NCBI GenBank assembly: GCA_035235625.1 | Contig: CP141149.1 | Span: forward strand, 8,462,893 to 8,526,892 | Source of the DNA: Saururus chinensis | Lineage: Eukaryota > Streptophyta > Magnoliopsida > Piperales > Saururaceae | Reading direction: 5' to 3' | DNA length: 64,000 bases | Shown: piece after piece, positions 59,801-64,000 of the stretch | Layout: every line of letters starts with the position of its first letter | Position numbering within the stretch: position 1 is the first letter of the stretch | Made by a program: the position numbers and the translations under genes | The notes under the pieces: model-generated | The model's database searches: none | What the model was told of the DNA's origin: nothing | What the model saw: the letters and a program-made list of their open reading frames with translations, nothing else

Positions 59801-62800
59801 CAATCATCTCCAATTGGCTAGATGGATCTGTTAGGAATGGCATTTGGTATCTAAGTGCATGCCCTTCTTTGATGTGTATTTCATGCATTATAATCTCAGT
59901 TAACTGAGTTGATATTGGTGACCCCATGCAGTTAAAATAGGGCATCCGACAGTAACAATAATGATTATCTGAGATACTAGAAACTATGTGAGCATGTACT
60001 GACATTTTTTTGCTCCATTTGCACTGTGGTGAGTGGCTGAGGGTTTAATGATATTTTTTAATTGGTGTATGATGTTAGAGGGAAATTGTGTCCCATGCAT
60101 CACTCTGATTCTTAAATGAAGAGATGGCACAATTGCAGTTCTGGAATTGTGTTTCATATATTAGTGTCCTCTTCAATTTTGGAGGCTTTCTATTGTAAAA
60201 TGGTTTTGAGTTCTCTTTACCTTATTAACATTTATACCTCACATTCTTTAGATTTCATTGTTTTCCAGGTGATGTTTTATTCCCTTGCAGTGGTAACCTT
60301 TGGAACTGCTGTACCAGCTGGCCAGTTTGTCCCTGGTATAATGATAGGATCAACATATGGTCGGCTTGTTGGGATGTTTGTGGTCAATTTCTACAAAAAG
60401 CTGAATGTTGAGGAGGGAACGTGAGTTTCCAATTTCTTTTATCTTTCTGTAATTTTGATCTGAATTTTTTTACTGATTATTATCGTTAACACAGTTGGAA
60501 ATACTGATGGGATTGGAACAGTGGAAATGTGTTGCTTGAGGTCTCGTATATGATAATGACGAATTCTTGTTAGGGTTGTGGTGCTTTCTGGTCAATTGGA
60601 CTTGTTTGATGACCTGATTAATATGCTATAAAGACCCTATCGGTTCAACTTGATGGGTCAGGAAGTGAACATCTTAGTTAGCTACATTGTTAAAAATACT
60701 CCTATGTTGAGGAGGAAAGTTGGGAGATTCACTGGTGCTCTTGAACTTTCTTCATAGGCTATGACTAACTTTGATAAAGTCATAATTAGGGGTGCTAACG
60801 TGCCAAGTTGAGTTGAGCTTTAGGCTGATTCGGCTTGATTCAATTTCGAGTTTGAGTTGATTTGTTTTAGCTTGCAAGTTGGCTTGATTTTGTAATTAGT
60901 GTTTATAATATCATTATAATAATATTTTATTTTAGTAAAGAGATGTAAATATTGTGACCTGATAAGCAAGGCGAATCCTTGTTTCTTTACTGAGTTGGCC
61001 AACTAGTTTTTCCTGCTGCTTGTGGTTTTTAGGCATTTTGACGTTAATCAATAGATTTCACTCCCATTTGATGACCCTGTTTTCTTACATTGTATTAGTA
61101 AAAGCTTCGATAGAACCAGGCAACTTTTGATGATACAAAGTTGGAGAAAAAAATTCCTCCACAAAATATGTACAAAGGTGTCTAATTCAAGATATAATGC
61201 CAATTCCCATCACTTTCAGGGGGAATCTAGCTGATGGATATATATAAAAGTACTTCAAAGAGTCTGAATTTTAAGTAATTTGACTTTAGAGGAAAAGAAA
61301 ATTCTCTGCCTTGGATTATTGAAACCTGTCTCGGATTAATTAATTCCTATTCGGTATTGTATCTATTGTTTGGGTCTGTTTCTACGTTGAAAACTTGCAA
61401 TTATTTTTTATAAAAGCTGATTATTTCTTAAAGATTTGGCTGTTCAGGTATGCGCTGCTTGGTGCTGCTTCTTTTCTTGGGGGTTCTATGCGGATGACAG
61501 TATCCCTTTGTGTTATAATGGTGGAGATCACGAACAATCTGAAACTGTTGCCCCTTATCATGCTTGTTCTCCTTATATCAAAGGTACATTCGTAATGCAT
61601 TATGAGAACTATTTAAGAAATTACGGACTTCTATTACATGATATTCCTGAGCTCTATTCTGAGCAATGAAATGGTTTTTTTTTGTAGGCTGTTGGTGATG
61701 TTTTCAATGAAGGGTTATATGAAGTACAAGCTCGCCTGAGAGGCATCCCATTGCTTGAGTCCAGGCCAAAATTCTTTATGCGTAGCAGGAAAGCAAAGGA
61801 GGTCTGTAGGGCTCAAAAGGTAAATGCATGGGAATGCATGTGAAGCTGTATGAGCTCTATTGATATATCTCTTGTTTTTTTGCCTTATACTTTAGGATCC
61901 TTTATGAATAGGTTGTCTACTTCACTCGTATTGCTAAAGTTGCAGACATAGTGAATGTTTTGCGAAGTAACAGGCACAATGGCTTCCCTGTGAGTTATGG
62001 AGGTTCCGTTTCCAGCGTTTTTTTTGTTTGCCTTTGTTGTAGCTATCTAACTAATGCTTAACATTGTAACCTTACAGGTGATTGATTATGATCGAAATGG
62101 GGAGACACTTGTTATTGGCCTCATGCTCCGCAGGTTAGATGCTGACTAAAAAACTTTTTCGGGATATCTGTAAAATGAATTACTGTTTGAGGATGTGCCA
62201 ATATTTCCCACTTTAGAATGAATTTCAGTTGATAATGCTTTACCTTGTGCAGTCACTTGTTAGTACTACTGCAGTCAAGGATAGATTTCCAAGATAGTTC
62301 TTTGCCCTGTGGCCCAAGAGATGGAGCCAAACCAATCAGGTAAGTCAAGGCTTGATTTGGATTTTCATTTTCTCGTTTTTCATGAATTAATGAATGATTG
62401 ATTTCGTATGTTAGGCACAACTTCAGTGAGTTCGTGAAACCTGTGTCAAGTAAGGGGCTATCTATAGAAGATGTTCATCTAAGTTCAGATGACATGGAAA
62501 TGTATATAGATCTTGCTCCTTTTCTGAACCCTTCCCCCTACATTGTCCAAGAAGATATGTCTATGGCAAAAGTAAGATGCTATTTTCTTTGAGTTTCTTG
62601 TTATATTTGTCATTTAAAATTAGAAACTCAATTGCTTACTGCATATTTTCATATGTTGTGCAGGTATACAATCTTTTCCGCCAACTAGGATTGAGGCATG
62701 TATTTGTTGTTCCTCGTCCTTCTCGAGTTCTTGGCTTAATTACTAGAAAAGATTTGTTGCACGAGGTATGTAACTATCCCTTCTAAATCTGTCTCTTGGT

Positions 62801-62894
62801 GTTATGTGTAGTGATTGAGGTTTACTGAATGAATTTTCAGGAGAGTGATAATTCTGCTACAATGGAGCTCCAATCGACTAGTGTAAGGTCCTGA
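47860..62894 (+). CDS. CLC-d: Chloride channel/transporter CLC-d (22 exons)
   Basis: Exchanger of chloride and protons; the Arabidopsis relative works in the trans-Golgi network. Exons: 47860-48045, 48160-48232, 49058-49279, 49374-49420, 49502-49600, 49743-49817, 50439-50527, 51064-51204, 51292-51362, 51453-51532, 51992-52141, 52464-52526, 52612-52686, 60269-60420, 61448-61583, 61688-61819, 61912-61989, 62078-62133, 62253-62339, 62415-62571, 62664-62765, 62841-62894. All introns are GT-AG and the exons join in frame to 774 residues (Arabidopsis CLC-d is about 790). Anion-pathway motifs: GSGIP (149-153; Ser, as in chloride-type members, not the nitrate-type Pro), GKEGP with gating Glu193, FALEE with the likely proton Glu260, GQFVP (475-479). 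Two CBS domains follow from about 595. The protein ends STSVRS; relatives run about 20 residues longer, and GTAAGG at 62883 could be an extra donor leading to a further exon. Confidence 0.95.
48233..49057 (+). other. CLC-d intron 2
   Basis: Ordinary intron of 825 bp. The word TTAGGTACTGG occurs both at its real end (49055) and at about 48987. Use of the first would read into a TGA after nine codons. The open frame at 48545-48739 is intronic. Confidence 0.7.
51511..51770 (+). repeat. Exon 10/intron 10 border present in three copies
   Basis: The end of exon 10 with its donor (AAGAAGGGGAGTAGAGTTAA, then GGTAACTCCTGG) is repeated in the intron at about 51621 (AGAGTTAAGGTAACTCCTGG) and at about 51696 (AAAGTTAAAGTAACTCCTGG). 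A shorter scrap (CAAGAAGGGGCTATATATCC) lies at 51595. Each copy is followed by TATAAATTT- or TACAAATT-like sequence, so the unit of about 75-85 bp was tandemly multiplied. The second copy keeps a full donor. Confidence 0.9.
53800..54365 (+). mobile_element. LINE 3' tail (RTE-like), decayed and interrupted
   Basis: The broken translation shows the conserved end of plant LINE ORF2. It has EMRMLR, then RENLGV (another frame), [12 protein letters not shown] and [11 protein letters not shown], which fit the family pattern VQRRPxDAPVRR...RGRGRPK. After the inserted segment comes [15 protein letters not shown], which fits LxRxxWRxxIHVADP. The tail has the ATGATTAT words typical of RTE-type ends. It is inactive. 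Confidence 0.75.
54061..54246 (+). mobile_element. SINE-like retroposon inside the LINE tail
   Basis: A 186-bp insert ends in an A-rich tail. It is flanked by AGAAAGGATATGGC (54047-54060) and AGAAAGGACATGGC (54247-54260), a 14-base target duplication with one difference. Removing it restores continuous LINE homology. I could not identify clear polymerase III boxes, so 'SINE-like' describes size, tail and duplication only. Confidence 0.65.
55401..55801 (-). mobile_element. Solo LTR (Copia-like), minus strand
   Basis: 401 bp with TGTTGT...ATAACA ends on the plus strand. The flanks are GATTG (left) and CATTG (right), a 5-base target duplication with one change. On the minus strand CTCTATAAATAGGGC is a good TATA box for LTR-driven transcription, followed by the AAGAG-rich leader. 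No internal retroelement sequence adjoins it. Confidence 0.75.
55881..56040. repeat. 80-bp tandem duplication
   Basis: 55881-55960 and 55961-56040 both begin CAAGTTACACTTCACT and end AAAAATATAACCATTCTA, with one base difference. Confidence 0.95.
56695..57045 (+). mobile_element. Older LTR, truncated
   Basis: It starts TGATGCGGAAAAATATTGGG and shares with the next LTR the order ATTTAGGA, TTAGGACTTT, CTTGTC, TTTCCAATTA, AGCCTATAAAAAGGC. It carries the TATA-like word TATAAAAAGG. Its end is cut where the element at 57046 begins. It may be a diverged member of the same family. Confidence 0.55.
57046..59000 (+). mobile_element. Small LTR retrotransposon, non-autonomous
   Basis: LTR 1 is 57046-57502 and LTR 2 is 58569-59000, both TGATGCRGAG... 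to ...GCATCA. Shared words include GGACTTTGGATTTGATATTA, CTTGTCTGGTCATTTCCAAT and GTGGAAACCTTGGTGGAT. A purine tract (CAGGGAGAA) precedes LTR 2. The inside is only about 1.07 kb and encodes no recognisable protease, reverse transcriptase or integrase. One frame (57550-57819) starts with a helical, gag-like segment ([15 protein letters not shown]) that may be all that remains. LTRs differ at many places, so insertion is not recent. No exact target duplication was found. Confidence 0.75.
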
Positions 62895-63389
62895 TCCTAC
62901 AGACCTCGAAAGGGTGTTCTTTTCTTGTTTTCTTAATAGTCCTTTAAGTAGCATATGAAGGGAATTTCCTAAGAACTACATGTAACTTGTTTAAAACACA
63001 TGCAAATTATGCTAGAATGGAATGAAAAGGCTGTTGATGTAGCTTGCCAAATACGTTTGCAGTTATGCTACTCACTGCTGTGATAAAAAAGATATATCAT
63101 GACTGTTAAAGCATGGAGCTTTAGTTTTGACTTATTCCTGTGATAATTGGTCTCGTTGTTGAGATTTTGAAAAATTCTTTCAAAACCGAAATAAACATGA
63201 GTCAATTTGTTGACAAGATGGTTCATTCCTTCCTGCCCTGCTTTGCATGTTTTTTTTCTCATTCAATACATTATTGAGGTGTTCTTGTTGTATTGTCTAT
63301 ATTTTTTGTTTTTGTTGGAACAACATTAAAACAGGATATGACGACGAACACACACTCACTTGAGAAAACATGCTCAGTAGGAGATTTTA
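62895..63389. other. CLC-d 3' flank
   Basis: Probably 3' untranslated sequence and flank. AATGAA and AATAAA-like words occur at about 63020 and 63190. The exact end of the transcript could not be set. Confidence 0.5.
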
Positions 63390-63720
63390 ATTCATAATCA
63401 TAATCATAATCATAATCAATTAGAGTTTTTTCCCCACAATTTGGGTTTGGCGACATGGATCTTACATCTCCATTCTAGCCTATTTTGTGCCAACTCTTTT
63501 TAAGAGATAACATAGTCATATCATTTTTTCATTAACTCCATCCTATTTTTTTAGGTCTCCCTCTCCCTTTGTTGGCATCATTTAAGTAAATCCCATCCAA
63601 CTTTCTTACCGGGGCATCCGTTAATCTTCCTCATTTATGCCGATACCAACCCAACCTACACTTCTTGAGCTTCTTCCCTAAAGTTGCTACCCCTAAGTTC
63701 TCATGAATAAGATAATTTAA
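63390..63720 (-). mobile_element. LINE 3' tail (RTE-like), minus strand
   Basis: The minus-strand translation in broken frames shows HENLGVATLGKKLKKCRLGW, then TDAPVRKLDGI, then KGRGRPKK, matching the RLRWFGHV...PxDAPVRR...RGRGRPKKTW pattern. The element ends in (ATAATC)n (plus strand, about 63392-63420), a simple-repeat tail typical of RTE-type LINEs. It resembles the 53.8-kb copy but points the other way. Confidence 0.75.
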
Positions 63721-64000
63721 TTAAATTAACAAATTTATTTGGCCATTTCATTTCAGGAAACAGTATTTTGATTGTTCTTATCATGCTATTGTAGTAAATT
63801 ATACCTTTTAGAAAAATGGCAGGAGTGCTATGAGTAAGTGGGTCATCTTCTAGAGCCCATGTTGACAAGAAAGAAGCATATAGATACAATTAGTGTAGGT
63901 GAATATAAGACATCATGGATGAGTAGAAATGCTACAGGATAATAAAGTGGGAAATGAGAAGAGTGAACTTGGGATTCACACACACGACATGCATGGGCAC
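63721..64000. other. Flank, nothing recognised
   Basis: AT-rich sequence without a supported feature up to the window end. Confidence 0.4.

Larger units (their letters stand above)
52687..60268 (+). other. CLC-d intron 13 (7.6 kb), filled with repeats
   Basis: The intron between exons 13 and 14 is far longer than any other in the gene. It holds a LINE tail, a SINE-like insert, a solo LTR, an 80-bp tandem duplication, an older LTR and a small LTR element. Stretches 52750-53790, 54370-55390 and 59010-60260 show no recognised feature beyond AT-rich intron sequence. Confidence 0.85.

Overview
The window is nuclear DNA of a flowering plant. The evidence is a GT-AG-spliced 22-exon gene for a CLC-d type anion transporter with a GC-rich first exon, plant-specific families (F-box proteins with beta-propeller-like tails, DUF724 proteins, a QxLGGH zinc finger, a plant mobile domain gene), and plant transposons: Ty3/gypsy, Copia-like LTRs, a Mutator-like element, a Helitron with an RPA gene, and RTE-like LINE tails. 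The species cannot be told from the sequence alone. No rRNA, tRNA or CRISPR array was seen.

Layout: (1) 1-7150 is nested transposon DNA. The broken 3' end of a gypsy element and its LTR sits inside an old Mutator-like remnant. Beside it lies a second, nearly complete element (2425-7087) with about 290-bp inverted repeats and a 9-bp target duplication; it carries a decayed gene joining a MuDR-type N-terminus to a plant mobile domain. (2) 7187 to about 18281 is a Helitron on the minus strand, with a clear 3' hairpin/CTAG end, a Rep-PIF1 helicase pseudogene and a better preserved RPA1-like gene. (3) 18.3-47.4 kb is an AT-rich cluster of minus-strand genes: F-box 1, F-box 2, DUF724-A, F-box 3, F-box 4 (one stop codon), DUF724-B (one stop codon), and two DUF724 relics. 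The order suggests a duplicated block (F-box, F-box, DUF724). The spacers are full of local tandem duplications of 0.1-1 kb, and one spacer holds a very G-rich block. (4) 47.4-62.9 kb is the plus-strand CLC-d gene, whose exons join in frame to 774 codons. Intron 13 alone is 7.6 kb and contains a LINE tail split by a SINE-like insert, a solo LTR, and a small LTR element next to an older LTR. (5) After the gene lies a second LINE tail, on the minus strand.

How the genes relate: CLC-d is an ordinary housekeeping membrane transporter unrelated to its neighbours. The F-box and DUF724 genes look like a rapidly duplicating, decaying cluster; whether they work together is not shown by the sequence. 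The remaining coding DNA belongs to mobile elements. All exon joins and family names come from reading the sequence; no search was run.
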